Assembly (NCBI RefSeq): GCF_035582795.1
Contig: NC_134368.1
Span: 28,766,501-28,830,500, forward strand
Length of the DNA: 64,000 bases
Origin: Mycteria americana
Lineage: Eukaryota; Chordata; Aves; Ciconiiformes; Ciconiidae
Direction: 5' to 3'
Positions 25,683 to 39,800 of the stretch are shown one piece after another (within the stretch, counting starts at the first letter, position 1; every line of letters starts with the position of its first letter). The translations under genes and the position numbers were made by a program. The notes beneath the pieces are model-generated. The model was not told where the DNA came from, searched no databases, and worked only from the letters and a program-made list of their open reading frames with translations.

Positions 25683-28600
25683 TTACCACAAAAGGGAGTC
25701 AGGAGAACAGTACCAAAAGCAGGACATTTTACCAGGTTGCTCTTATAAACTCCCTTAAGACTTCAGTGCTTCTTTCCCCTAACTGGTGCTGGCAGAAAGT
25801 TTACTTCGTTAATGCTGATCACTGGAAGAGTGACCCAGACCCCAGTCTTCGAGCTCCGACTCTAGCCCTTGCAGCTAAAAGGAGAAGTACATTCTTATTC
25901 TTTCAACACCAGGATACCGAGCACTACTACAGAATCTCAGTGTCAAGGATGCAAATGGCTTTAAGTTGTTCTTTCTTAACCGTTTCCTTGAAATCACATC
26001 TAACACAAGCTTAAAGTTACCAGAAGAAAAAAAAAAAGCCAACAACACATTGCAATCGCTTTATAAGGGCAGAAGTGACAAAAAAGAAAGACAATGACTC
26101 CATCTTCGCATTGCAGAAACATATCCCAGATACATCTCCCTCCCAGGATTCATAGGACAAACTATAAATGACTGCTTAACTTGTGGCTTTAGAGACTCAG
26201 CTCTATTTCCTATTCTGTGTCCTCAGACTGCATACAGAGTAAACAGCTGTTGGGCTGGGGAAGGGCACTGACTTTTATATCCCTGTTTTTCCTGCTATAG
26301 CCCCCTGATCCTTGGGGGTCCCTCTGAGGTTGCCAGATATTATCATTCCCCTTCCTTGCTCCCTTCCCCTTTCTTCTAAGGCCGTATTTATTTGTAAGTG
26401 AATCTGGAATTTCAGTCTGTTGTCAACCACATTACTGGCAGCTGCCTTCTGCTTTGTAAATATTAATATTGGTTGGGCATCTGTTCAACTGTGAAATAGT
26501 CTTTTAGCCACCGGGTCTGTGTTTGGCAAAGCCCTAATCAGAGTTTTAGGCAATGTGAAGCTGAATCTCTTTCCACCCAGATAAGCAATGCTCTTCTTTG
26601 AACCACTCAGATTTCATTTTTTCCTAAATTAGTTTTAACTTCTCAGCTGTCAGATGTGGCTCTCTATGTGGCCACATAAATGCTTGTGCCAGAACAAAAG
26701 GCACCAGAGGGATGGGAAAGAGTATTCAAGGGAAGGGATTGCACTTTTCAGTGACGGTTTATGGCAATTTGAAACATATGTGAAGCAATTACCTGCCTTC
26801 TTGTGACACACATATATATTAAACATACTGACTTAATAATGTCCTCATCAAAATATAGTTTACTTTCAATAAGAATACACATGGAATGTAAAAAATGCCA
26901 TCTCAAATAAGGTCTACCAGTCAGAAACGTATTTCAGTGGGACTTCAGGGATTCAGTCACTTCCAAAATCACTGCTTCTCTCTTAGAAGCTCCAACATGA
27001 GTTAAAGCAGAGGGAGAGTGATTAACACGGCAATTTCAGGAATCTTTGTTTTGATATTTTCTTTTAAGAAAAGTTCATTCACAACTCATTGGTAAGAACT
27101 CTCCTCTTTGGGGACTGTCAGTGGCCTCAGTCTTGGTTACTCTGTTCTAACAGTATGAGCAACAGAAAAAAAAACAAACAATAAAAAAGGGACAGAATCA
27201 ACTGTCACCTTTGTGGCTTGCTTCCCCATTCAATTTCAGATACTAAACCAAAATTTTTCCTCCATAATTTTTATTTCTGTTTGTCTAGTATCATCTCACA
27301 TTACTTTGCTTTGTCAATTACTTTGTCAATGGCTTTAGATAAAATGTGTAATCTTCATTTCTTCCTTCCAGCTCTTTCAATTTTACAGGTTTCTTTCCTA
27401 CTGGCATGCAAAATAAATAAATTAATGTTAATGTGAATTTACAGAATGTGTGTAAAACATGCTAGCAGAAAGTTGTCAAAATACCACTGGCTTTGGCATT
27501 AGAGAAAGTCTCACATTAAAGAAATATTTCAGACACCAGCAATCTTGGCAGGCTTACATGATACTTACGATAGCACTTTAGGCAATAAGCAAGTGCAAAA
27601 CAATGGGAAATGCACACTTGAATCAAGTCTGCATTTTACTTTTGATTACTGAGAACGAGCAGTGAATAATATGAACTGGGTAAGAGCCCACAGTGAATTA
27701 TCTAAGAGTTCAAGCACTAAGAGGGAAGCAATTCAGAATATACTCAGATTATATTTGTATAGTTTTATGCCTTTCCTTGCTGGTCCTTGGGATAATAGAA
27801 ACGTCTCAATCTGCAAGAATCCTGTGAAAAGACCAGAAATGTGTGCCGAAAGCTTTCCCTAAATAACAGTAATGGTCATCAATGAGGTCTTTCTCACTTC
27901 TGTCTACATAGCACGAAGTACATTTCAGACTAACATTTCAACTATAGCAGTGCCATTCATCTATTTTATCATTAAGGTCTAGTACATGAAAAATAAAGTA
28001 AACCAATACGAAATTAATGGGGCATTGCATCCTAAACTATGTAAACACATGTCGATAATAACACACTATCTTTAGATCCAAATTCCTAGATCAGCCTAAT
28101 GGAACATTCAAAGCCTTCGCTCCAAGTAAATAGCTACAGAAAATAAGAAAACATATGCAGAAATCCAATCTTATTTATATGGTATATATTTAAGTAAAAT
28201 AAAAATTATTGAATATGTAAAGGATAATGAATTCATTCTGCACACAACACCTTGTCCTCTGCAAAAAGCAAAAGTTTGCAAATCATTTGCCTGTAAAAAT
28301 ATTATATATCCATACAAACAAAATATTATGACTATATGACATAAACCCACAAACAGATGAAAAACCTGAAGGTTGAATTCATTAAATGAATTTTCCCTGG
28401 GAAACAGTGAAACCACACAGATTACAACTACAGTATAGTAAAGACAATGTGAAGTTCTTAACAGAAATCCTGAGTATTTGCAGAACAAACTACATTTTTG
28501 ACAAGACAGAACCAACAGCATTTAAGGGACAGGACTACACTGGTCACATTTAGAAATTCAAAACATACAGGGATTCCTAACAGCAATATTTGAAATATTG

Positions 28601-31600
28601 CAAAATTTCTTCAGTCGCTTCTTAGATAATACTTGAAGATAAAATTGATGTTATGTATCTTGAACTAACCTAAATGTTTCCTCATCACTTAATCCTATAA
28701 AAGCAATAAAAGGGAAAGTCTAAAAAGGATTTACTGCTATTACTGAGGTGGTTGTTGTTATTAATATTAATTTTATTTCCCTTGTAGACTATATGTTCTA
28801 GTAATAGGCTACATTGTGCATAATGTAGTTGGGCTGCATCATCATTAATTAATAGATGACCTTTGCCCTGAACAGGTTAAAAACTAAGAACAAGACAAGA
28901 AACAACAGATGGGAAGAGACAGACAGATGGGAAAGTACCAAAAAATGCAGTATTGGTCAGCACGACAGGCTGGTTGTCTCAGACCTCCAGCTGTCTAATC
29001 TTTTGTTAAAGTTTATACGAGCAGCACAAAACCAGAAAGTTTTAAGAAGGATTTTGAAGGATAATAACACAATAGCTTTGCAGATGTTAGTGGTATCTTC
29101 TCCGTCAAGTATGAAGCAGCAGCAGAGGTGACATGAATGTGAGCAATAGAGAAAGTCACCATGGTCTGGTTGGGGCTAAGAGTTACCATTGCAACAGCAA
29201 ATGGTAGGGGCTAGGTGAGGATAGGCAACCAAAGGCCTTAAGTGTGAGGACAAGCAATCCACGTCTGACATAAAAATGAGAGATTTAATGTAGGGACTGA
29301 GAAACAAGGGTCAAAGCAATAAACTACAAAACTGATTTTTTTTAACGACACAAAGCAGATGCTCTGGAAGCAGATAAAGTAGTATTTTCCATAGTTAGAT
29401 ACTTAAAGACTGGATGGAAGAGGTGGAAAACAAAGACCCTTTCTTAGAAATATAATTTAATTCTTCATATTTCTAAGCAAGCCCATTTAAGGCTTAAAAT
29501 CCCCATTGCTTTTAATATAAACAAAAGCTCCCATAAGCAATTTCCATCCAAACACAAGACCCTGCTTCTTCAGTGTATCTGAATTTAATTTCAATATAAC
29601 TGAAAGTATCATTTGCCAGAAGACTCTCCTCTGTCCTTGGTTAAGCAGCTACATAGGTCTACGGAGCAGCCAGGTCCTGGTTGACTTCTCCACGCTTTCC
29701 TCAAGACTTGCTACAACACTTTCTTGCCTCGCCCTAGCTCTTCCCAATGAACTCCTCCCATTTTCTTGCAGCAGAACTCAAGGGATAAACAGCACCAGAC
29801 CTGTTTTGAGCAAGTTTAGGCTTGTAAAATTGGTCCTACGGAAACTATATACCCTTCTGATTCAAATTTGCTTACGTGTTCAACATGGTGTGTAATTTGA
29901 TAGTGAAGAGATCTTGCCTCCAATATTTATTTATTCCTTAAATCCCTCATCCCTTACAGAAATATTTTCTGTAAGGTGGCTGCTAGTTGCATCCAACAGT
30001 TGCATTTACATGTGACATTTCCATCCCTGACCAAGTAACAAAGACTGATTACTAGCCCAGGTGAAACCAGCATTAGAAAGAGCAGGAAGACCTCATCCTC
30101 CTCTTACTCCAAATGTTTCAGATATTTATCATGAAACCCAATCAATATACATAACTGAGATATTTAATCACTTACTACAGTTTGGAATGAATAAATTATG
30201 CCCAGCTCAGACTGAAATGTGTTTGTTTAAACTCATTCTTTCTTCAAATATTAACTACATTTGCAAAGTTTTTAAATAATAAAGATGTTAAATAATAAAA
30301 CACGGACTGATTTTCTACTGTCCTGCAAATTGCACACCAAATGAGTACAGAAGTCTTTCTAAAGAGGGTGACAATGTTCTTTACTGAAAATTTCATTTCT
30401 TACATTATTCTTAGAATTTTTTTTAATAAAATATACCAAATCCTGAGAGATTAACAAAATATTTCTTAGCAATACTGAAATATAGATACTATTAGTTGAT
30501 ATCTAATTTATCCCTAATGGAGGCAAAGAAAACAACAAAAAAAGCCCTACAAGAAAAAAGTATGAGAATTTCAGAGGAGAAATACACATTTATTTACACA
30601 TTTCTCCACAAACCTACATTCCAGTAAATTACCTGAAGAATGTTTCAATTAGGAGCTGAGTGGCTTTTGTAGCTTTGCATAGCAACAAAAAGAATGAGAG
30701 CAGGAAGGAAAAATACATTAAAAATCATCTTGGGAGAGTGAACAGACGATACTATTCAAAATTTTTACATCAAATTTCATTTGCCAAACAAACCCGAGCA
30801 ATTTTCATTTTATCATAGTAACCTACTTTATAGTAAAAACATTACACAGAAAATAATAACCTCATTCTGATTATCACTAATAGTTCTACCTCAGTTTGAC
30901 CAAAGGCACAGTCAATAATTGTTTTACTAGAGTTTCATTAAAGCTAAACTAATTTACTTTGTCTTATTTTCTTTTCCCATCTTTGACTGGCTCAGCAGAG
31001 GATTGCCAGCAGATGGAATAATTACTTTGGAATATTATCACAAGAAAAAAGTCACTGAGTTAGAAAAGCAGCATTTGTTGCATTTTAGTAAGTGATCATT
31101 TAGAATGAATATAATCTTATTTTGTATTAATTGGCATTTTCATTGCATTCCTGTAAGAGCTATCATATCTTAGTTGTCCAAAAAACTAAAATGCACAAAA
31201 CATGAAAATTAAGAAAAAGATAAATGGCAGTTGATATGAAAACACATCTTTCTTCTAATAGCCACAAGGCTTGTGAATATTTACTCTTTCAGAATACAAG
31301 ACCCATTTGTTGCCTTACAGATGTCGACATGAGCCTGCAGCACCAGTTGCAGTTCTGCATTTGGAAGTTTCCAGCAGCAACCCAAACTGAAACCTGCTTC
31401 TGATGACAGCTGAGATGGTGCTTCTTTTTTGTCACCATCCAGAGCTGACAAAAAAGACCCGTCTATATGCAGAAGGACTGTCAGGGGCCAATGATGTAAC
31501 TTTAGTGACGCAGATTTCTACGTGCAAACTGCACAGTTGTTAACCAGGGAAAGGGCTATGTGTACCCTTTCTTCTCACTTTTTGTATTCCCCAAAAAGGA

Positions 31601-32315
31601 ACCCAGGATCAAAATACTCCTCTCTTGTTACATTCATTGGTCTCAGGCTTCTTATAGTGAAATATTTTGCTTCCTACATACTTGTTTCTCCTACTATTAC
31701 TATTTTGATTCCCTTATATGCTAGCCTAATTTAAGCAAGCTGTACCAATGATACTATATCTTTTCTATTCAGCTGTACATCGAGCTTTCAAATACAACAA
31801 GGCAGTTACCCTGAACAAATTGGTTTTGTGTCTGAAAATGTAATTTTCTTCTGCTTTTCAATGTCAATATGAAAGTTAGGGTGCTTCTGTTTTGCTGCCT
31901 GAGTTTCTCCATCTGTAAAATGTGAGTTGTCCCTTCTGTAAAACGCTTCAAGATCTACTGTTGAAAATATTACATGACAACTGGATACTAATAAAATACT
32001 AGAATAAATCCCACTGATTTCTTACAAAATAAATTCCAAATTTATTTTAGGGTTACTCAGTAAAGTACAGCTGGGGCAAGAGAAAGTAAAATCAAGATCA
32101 TAAACTAGGTAACAGGTTTATCTCATGAGACTGTAGAAGAGGTCCCTCTTGTACGTTCTTACTAGTATTTCTGTCTGCTAATGCATGGTATGCCACAGTA
32201 TTACTGTGGCTTGACAAATTTAGGAAAGCAAAGGAAGTCGAAGTCCTTAGTGGAAAAGATGAATGAAAATCCAGTGATCTCAATGTTGGTTCTTCTGGCT
32301 GCTTCTGGTTGACTT

Positions 32316-32387
32316 TGTCTGAATTTCACAGAATCACAGAATTTCACTCTGCAGTCAAAATGTCTGAATTTCACTCTGCAGTCAAAA
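32316..32387. repeat. Small local duplication, 45 bp plus 27 bp copies
   Basis: TGTCTGAATTTCAC...TCTGCAGTCAAAA occurs at 32316-32360 and again at 32361-32387. The second copy lacks an 18-bp internal piece (AGAATCACAGAATTTCAC) that is itself a partial repeat of the same word. The ACAGAATCACAGAAT portion resembles the terminal octamer repeat of CR1 elements, but there is no CR1 body next to it. Confidence 0.8.
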
Positions 32388-34959
32388 GTTTATGAAATTA
32401 TCCATTCCTATTTGTTTTTTATTAGCCTGAAAGAGTATAAAAAATGTGGAAAAGAGGAAGAAAAATATGCTGATATAGAGTCCTACATTCTTCACATAAG
32501 ATATTGTAACTTACACGCCTACGATCCAGCTTTCGTATTATCCTTAGTATGCACGAATGGTAGAGCTTCAGAGCTGCCTGTGTTCCAGGCAAGGTCACAG
32601 ATGGGAGATGAACGCTGGCAGGGACTTTTATTGACAGAACAAAAACTTTGAGATTTCCTTTGAAAGAGACTGTCTGCATTTAAAACAAAACAAAACAAGA
32701 AAGGAGAAGTGTAGAGAGAACTCCCTTTCCTGATATATCCTTCCATTTCCCCACAACCAAGCTTAGGGGCTTCACAAACTGGGAACAGTGACGGCAATAC
32801 GGTGCTATTTCATTATTCCAGCTGGGTGTGTTCTTCATAATTATACTAACACAAAGCAACAGGCACAATCTTGGCTAAACGTTCTATTTCTTTAGAGAAA
32901 GACTTTAAACCAGATTCTTTAAACCAGTCATGAAATGCTTTCCAACACAAATACCACCAACTGTTCCCTGTATAAAAACCAAAATAAAATAAAATACCAT
33001 TCTTCACAGTAAACTTAATAGCTTCTTTGACTTTACTTTTCAACCTTCTGTCATTGATATTGTTTGTTTATAATTTGTCCTCCTCAGCAGATGTTCATAA
33101 TAAGAAAACAGAAAACACAGGTATTTGTAATATCTAATCATAGTGGAGGTATTGCACTTTTTAAAATATGTAAGGGTCTAGAACAGGATTGCTTCTTCTC
33201 TTGCTCAGGGTGGTTTTTGACTTTTGTCTCTTGTTTTAGGATGTAAGTTTTTCCGTTTCACCAAGTAGGATGCTTGTTGTATTTTTATACAATTATATAA
33301 AGAAAATGGGGAAATCTGCATAAGTAAAAAAGTAAATTCAAATTTATTAAATTAATTTCCAATGCTTTTGGAAATCACCTGTTTTGATTCTTAAAATTAC
33401 TTTTTCTAGGAAAAAATAATTTAAATCCATGTGCTTAAATATTTTAGCTTTTGATGAAACCCATATTTTTCCCTGAAAAAATATTTCAGCAGATTTTGCT
33501 GAACACAATCAGTGCTATAAATACAGCCTCCACATCTTACATCACCCTATGTCTGTGACACAACTGAACCAACAGTTCCACAGATCACTTTTAAGATATT
33601 TGTCTGAAGCTATTTAATGTCTTCATATGAATGAATAAAAGGGAGAAAGGGGCAAAGAATAGGAATAATTTTAACATGTATGGTAAAGTAATTAGAATAA
33701 GACTGTCCCTGGATTATGCAGTATCTATGGATAATGCAGATACAGTACTAAAAATATAGATATAGAAATACATTTCTACTAATGGCAAGACATTATATAA
33801 TATATCCATATAACACAAAAAATGCCACGTTTTTTTCTCAGCAGGTGGAGGCAGGCAATTATTTTACAATCATCATCTCCTTTGCTTCCTACTGCTACTG
33901 TTATGCTCAGTAATGAGAATTTCAATTCTGGCACATTCATATGGATACATTTCTGATAGCATGGCTCAGATTCTGAACGGAGTTACACTTCTGTGAATCC
34001 GGCTTCACGTTAGCAGCGCTGATGAAGTGCTCTGGTCTTTCACCACACTCACATGAGTTAGGTTCAGTGAGCTCATCTCTTTTATTCTTATACATTAACC
34101 CGTGTATATGCAAGAGAGACACGCTCCTACATTCAGCAATGTTAAAGTTGGACCTGCAGGTTCTCAGCTCCTCTTCTTTTTAGCACCTTCTAAAACCTCT
34201 TGGTTTCCAGAAACTCAGAAATATTTTCACGGTCATCATCAAACAGCACCGTTAGGATTATATTCTGTATTGAAACCATTGTGTTGCTCTTGCAGTTAAC
34301 TTTTTATAGTTTCTGTATTTAGATATGTTTTTTAAAACACAGCTGCTAGGAAAGGATTCATCATTTTTAGATGATGAATTATTTTCTGCCCTGTGGAACA
34401 ACCTCAGTAGGCAGTCCAGGCACACGCACATGGAAAGCTAAAAGCTTGGAAAGTGGGAAACTGCTAGAGATTGCAAGTGTTTCCAGAGTGAAGCGATAGC
34501 TGAGTCAGGTTTCTTAGGATGATATTTTGGACTTAGCTGTCTAAGTTCCACCATATATGCCTAAATCTTCTTTTTTTGATGTGGCTTTCAGGTTTCCCCT
34601 AACTGGAACACAGCTTAGAGATATTTGCTACTCTCCTGTCATGTAACATTACAAAAAATTTCAAGGTTTCGCCCCCCCCCTCATGTTTCTTTGATAAAGA
34701 CTTCGCTAAGCACATTGAGCATTTCAGTTTAATGAAAATACAAGCAAAAGCTTATGGCTGGGAAGGGAATGAGTGAAAGAGGTTTGGAAATGGTAGTATA
34801 TGCAGTAGCTGATCAGAGACAAAGCTAACAAAAGTAACATGGGATGAAATCCATTGCAAAATCCTGCTTTAACTGGGACGTAAGCATCCACAAGAATGTG
34901 CCACGCTCCTTTCCTGCCCTGCCTCCCACTGCAGGTTCCTAACGTCACTTGCTGGTGCC

Positions 34960-35250
34960 TGTCCATCCCTGCTTTGAAGCATCCATGTAGGAAAACGGGC
35001 ACCTGACTCCCACAAAGAGGTCCACTGCAGTGCTGCCCGTGAGGGCGGCGGGGCCAGGCGTCCTGCTCGGCATGTCTGACACATGGTGGATGCCCTAACG
35101 CTTGCCCAGCCTGGGTGTCGGGACAGGGTCACCCAAGGCGAGAGCCCTCTCAGGGAAGAGCTAGGAGCTAATGCTCTCGAAGGAGGAGCATCGGTGCTGA
35201 CCTTCAAGACGTGCTGCAAACCTGCTTCCCACTCGTTTCTGCTCAGGGAC
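34960..35250. other. GC-rich patch of unknown nature
   Basis: This stretch is clearly richer in G+C and CpG (GGCGGCGGGGCC, CTCTCGAAGG) than the surrounding DNA. The minus strand is open for 127 codons across it (34869-35252), but the predicted protein has no recognisable domain and no convincing splice frame. It could be an unrecognised avian repeat fragment, a small CpG island or chance composition. Confidence 0.35.
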
Positions 35251-36414
35251 ACAAGCTAGACAACCCTTTCAGTTAAGTCCATTGTTTTTACTTGAGCTTT
35301 TTTTCAGAAAGAAATGAAACTCTTGCTTGCATCAAGGGACACCCTGAGAATGGGCTCAATTTATAGAGAAGCAAATATTGCCTGATGTGCACGACTTCAG
35401 ACGTAAGAAACAGTGACAGTCACTGAATGGCAGTCCGCAGCATTAAACTAACCCCCTCTGTGAGCAGCATGTCTTTTCAGGATTAACAATTTATGAAGTT
35501 AATGCACATCTAAGTATGCAGCTGTCCTTTTCTATTTTTAATAACCAAAAAGAAAATGTCACCAAGTAAAGGGGAAAAAAGCTGCTTCTCAGTTGGGACT
35601 GTACATAAAACAGTGGCAGCATTATTCTCTGTGCTGTAAAATGGTACTAACCAGTTTTGTCATGGAGCTTAAAAATACAAGATAGACCTAAAAATTTAAA
35701 CTCTCTTCATTTTCCCTTCATGTTATTATTAAAATGTTCTTCAAACGAACTTATTTTAACTGTGATGATCGTAAAATGAATATGACCTCATGTGTGTGGC
35801 TTGGTATAAACAAGCATTAAACAAAGCTACTCCTGATATTCCAGGATTTAATTGAATTTGCTTACTGTTTTACACAAGAATCAATATAAATAATCCCTTA
35901 CTTTCCTTGGGCATTTAAGTATGAAGAATCCTTCAGTGCTTTGCAAAATTACATACGTGAAGGAAAAACTTTCAGTGTTTAAGTGTTCAGCAGTCCTCTG
36001 AGTGGGCTTTGTGTAGGTGTGTATTTTTTCCTTCTTGCCACGGGTTTCTTGGACTTTGGTGATGGGTGTGCTATAAATACTTTGATAGGAATAGAATCTG
36101 CAGCTGCATGAAAAGATGAATTCTGAGCAATAAATATTTTGCTAAGACATCAGTACAACTTCTCACTCATTTGAGGAGTATTGTGAAACTTGTGCAGCAA
36201 TGATCTGCAAAAAGCCAGACAAGAAGAGGACTGATAGAGGAATACAAAGGTGGCTACAGACTTGAGTAAATGGGAGGTGAAGATGCACTGAAAATTGAAT
36301 TATTGAGCTACAGAAAAGTGACAAGTGTTTTTTGTTAGGAATCATTCTTGAGATGAGTCTCATTTAATATTAGTAGTAATGACCTCTGCACAGAAGCATG
36401 CTGCTAAAACATGG

Positions 36415-36850
36415 TGCTGACACAAAGCTGTAAGATATTACTGTTAAGAGTAATAGGTCAGGATTAGGAGGTCAGGATATCATACTGGAGAAATGAAGTG
36501 ATGCTGAAGACCTAAATGATAAAACAGGATGAAATGTAATGGTACAAAATGCATCTTGGACATTATTAAGAATAATTTCTTCTTTAAGCACCTGAGTGGA
36601 AGCAGAAGGAGAGGGAAGAATTGGTTGTGCTAATTGATCACAGCTCCTCTGAACAAAGTAGTGCAGTCATTAAAGAAAAAGTTGTATGCGATTCCAGAAC
36701 ACGACAAGTGAGGCATATCCAGAAGGAAATATTGTACTGCTCTACAAGGTAAAGGTAAGACCTAACCCAGAATACTGTGTTTAATTATGGCTTCCCACGC
36801 TTATGAAAGACAATTTCAAACTGAAGAAAGTGCTTCTAGCTTTTTTCCTT
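36415..36850 (+). repeat. Ancient CR1-like LINE fragment
   Basis: The sequence follows the order of a CR1-type reverse transcriptase C-terminal region. 'GATGAAATGTAATGGTACAA' precedes a stretch matching the 'leucine-rich then ACAGCTCCTCTGAA' segment, then 'AAGACCTAACCCAGAATACT' followed by GTGTTTAATTATGG, which corresponds to the conserved '[11 protein letters not shown]' segment also present in the younger copy at about 42.72-42.75 kb. It is heavily mutated with no open frame, so it is much older than the CR1 copies further right. Ends are approximate. Confidence 0.6.
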
Positions 36851-39800
36851 CTTTTTTTTTCTTTTTTTTAATTTGAAAGCCCAAAAGAAGAAAAAGCAAT
36901 GCAAACAGAAATGACAGTGTTGGTACAAAAATAAGTTTATTTTGACCAATTATGAATGCAGAAGCTTTTTAACAAACAAAACAACAAGGTTTTGCAGTTT
37001 GATAAGTTTATAAACAGGATTAGGTGTGGTTGCTTGTGATAGTACAAATTCAGTACACTGAATGTGTCTTCCCCACATCTATGATGAGACCCCCAAATCA
37101 GCTACAGCTTTGGGGTGGATCTGCCTAGATAATTTCCTTATAGGTACTTCTCAAAGGCTTTTGATAAATGAGAGGAGAAAAAAAAGGACAAAACCAAACC
37201 CAGGTTTTCTTTGAATTGCTTGTGCTGTGGGATATCAATTTTTTTTCTGGGAATTGCACACCTAGCAGCTTTGCAGACCTTTTCCATGCTCAGTACACCC
37301 AGTGAGGGCACCAGGCAGAAGCAATCTTTCCTCCCTACTCCCAGCCTATGTAAAAGAGCACAGCGTACCAGCTTAAGGACAAATAAATGCAACATGCATT
37401 CTGTCACACCGCACAATGAAGCCGGTCAGTTATACACAAAATAATTTTTATAAATCCTGCATCCTGCTCAGAAAAACAAACAAACAAAAAAACCCCTACC
37501 CAACGCGTCTTCCTGAGAATTTGCTCTGCAGTTGGCAGTAGCACACATATTACACAAGGGGTGCTGTGAATATGGTGACACCAGTCAAGCTCTCGGTACA
37601 GCGTGTGGGACCAAGATAGTGTGCCATCCTTGACAAGAAGGGGCTACAAAATATTTTGAAGCCAGATAGGAATAATAATCCAAACCCAGAATGGAAAAAA
37701 TATTTCACAGTTCAAACTTCATACTGATAGGAGACAGGATGAGGCTGTGTTAGAAGACCTGCCGGATTCAACCAACTTCTATTATCTATTTAAAACTATA
37801 TACGCTGCTCTTGATCTTTTGGAAACTGTGTTAACAGCTCTGTTTGGGTGTAATGATAGCGGGTCCACCTTTTAGTGAAACCCTGTCATCATAATTGGTG
37901 AGTATGTATCCTACACGCTGTTGATTTCATAAGACTTCATCACTTCCATGGCTGTCAGTCTCAGCACTCGCAATGTTATGTTTCTTCCTCCTACACTCTA
38001 ATTTCTTTAGCACAGGGCAGGCAGTGGAGCATGATGTTTATGCTGCTATCTCTGCTGCTGTTGATACTTCATCTAATGCATCTGTGATACAAGTTGTTAA
38101 ATCATCATGAGAATAATAATACATTATGAAGCAGGCTACTTTATTATATAAGAACTATTCAGTAACGGTATTTTTAATGTACAGTTAATTTCCCATCATC
38201 ACTACAATCTGCATAGAGCCACCTATAAGTCTAGAACCAAAGCAAATAATTGTATTCCAGTGTCATTAGTGCTACAGGTTATGAAGTAAATTCATAAATG
38301 CATATGAAAACCTTTCTTGTAATTCAGTAAGGTAACTCTTCTGGGGTTATGTTAATAACCTGTACATTTCCCTAGTTTAACTACATTAGGTACCACTTAC
38401 CCTGTTTAGAAAAAATAGTATACTGTGTCCACTTCTGGGGAAAAATGTAACATACTTCGCTCCTTTGAAGGTCTCAGCAGCAACTGAGTAGAATACAATA
38501 TTCACTGCCACTGGACCCTAAAGGTTTTTTTCCATTTTCATCCTGAAAACCCTGAATTTATCCACCAGTGCTATGATTCCAGGGGGGAAACTTAGACTTA
38601 CTAATCCCTCTGGAAGCCAAAGCAATTTATCTCTTCTTTGTAGTATACTTGTAGGGCAGATACCAGCATACATCAACACAAGTGGTCATCAACAGGGGCA
38701 GAATTCAAGGGACACATAAAAGTAGCAAGGACAGACGTCCTCTGGTAGATCTTCCTGAAGGGGCACAGAAGATCTAAACTCTCTCTTGTTATCTGTGCAC
38801 CTCTGGAAGAGGCTATTGCCCCCTGAAACAGTAAAGAAAATAATGTGCTGGCACCTCAGCTACCTCAGATCACAGCCCAATAACCAAATCTACTAATAAA
38901 AAACAATTTCAGTGTTGGTTTAAAGTAATAATCACTAATAAATATAATTCTTGTTTGGTTCCATCATCGTACATCAGAGATGTTCCTTGTATCACTGAGA
39001 TACCAGGTATTTCTAATGTAAACAATAGTGCAGCCTGTTAATTTATATCCTCTGTTTCTTACAGGCTGTTTTGCTCAATAATCCTGTAGTCCATAGGTAA
39101 TACTCTTGGTGAGCAAGTTTCCTGATACGTAGCAAATACTTTACCCATAACAGAATATACTTAATATAATGGCTTCATATTCTCTATAATTTCATCATTA
39201 ACACCTACTGAAAATTAAGAGCAAATTTAGATAGGTATAGCAGCTCATTAATTAGCACCACAGTGTGTGCAAAAAACCCCACATAAATGCAAGATATTGT
39301 ATATTATGGAAAGATATTGTGAAGATTATCTATTATGACTTGTATCGGGACGCTAAATATTGGATAGTGCCTATGTAAAATAGTTCAATTTTACTGATAT
39401 CAGTGCTGTTATAACTGTTTGTTGCAGAAATCCGTTTGGCCTTATTTCTCTTTTTCAAATTTTTATGTAGCCCCATCCCACTTTTACTACTCTGTACAGA
39501 CACTTCAGTGTTGATTTTCTTCACCCTATAACCTAAATTAATGAAATACAATGAAATCTTTGGATTGTAGCATAAAGCTGAATTGTGCAAAAAAACCCCT
39601 CTACAGACAAATACATACTAGTAAATATAAGAAAACTCAGCTACTGGTCAAGGATTGGCCAGAGTGTATAACTGCTAGCAGTCGTCTTTGAACAGTTCTA
39701 CTCAATGCCAACAAGCTCTTTTCCAGACAGTGTTTGGACACGGCTTTGGAAAGAGCGTGGGTCAGGGTCTGTTCCCACTAGGTCGGTTGCACATGGCCAC

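Larger units (their letters stand above)
25683..36414. other. Non-coding DNA, no gene seen
   Basis: Mostly A+T-rich, without a supported gene. Within it are a short duplication at 32.3 kb, a C9 run at 34672-34680 and a GC-rich patch near 35.0-35.25 kb. Open frames of up to 127 codons are present only in the GC-rich patch; elsewhere they are short and featureless. Confidence 0.5.

Noticed and set aside
36890..37450. A stretch resembling a minus-strand 3' UTR with AATAAA near its left end.
   Set aside because: No coding exon could be attached; AATAAA is frequent in A+T-rich DNA.
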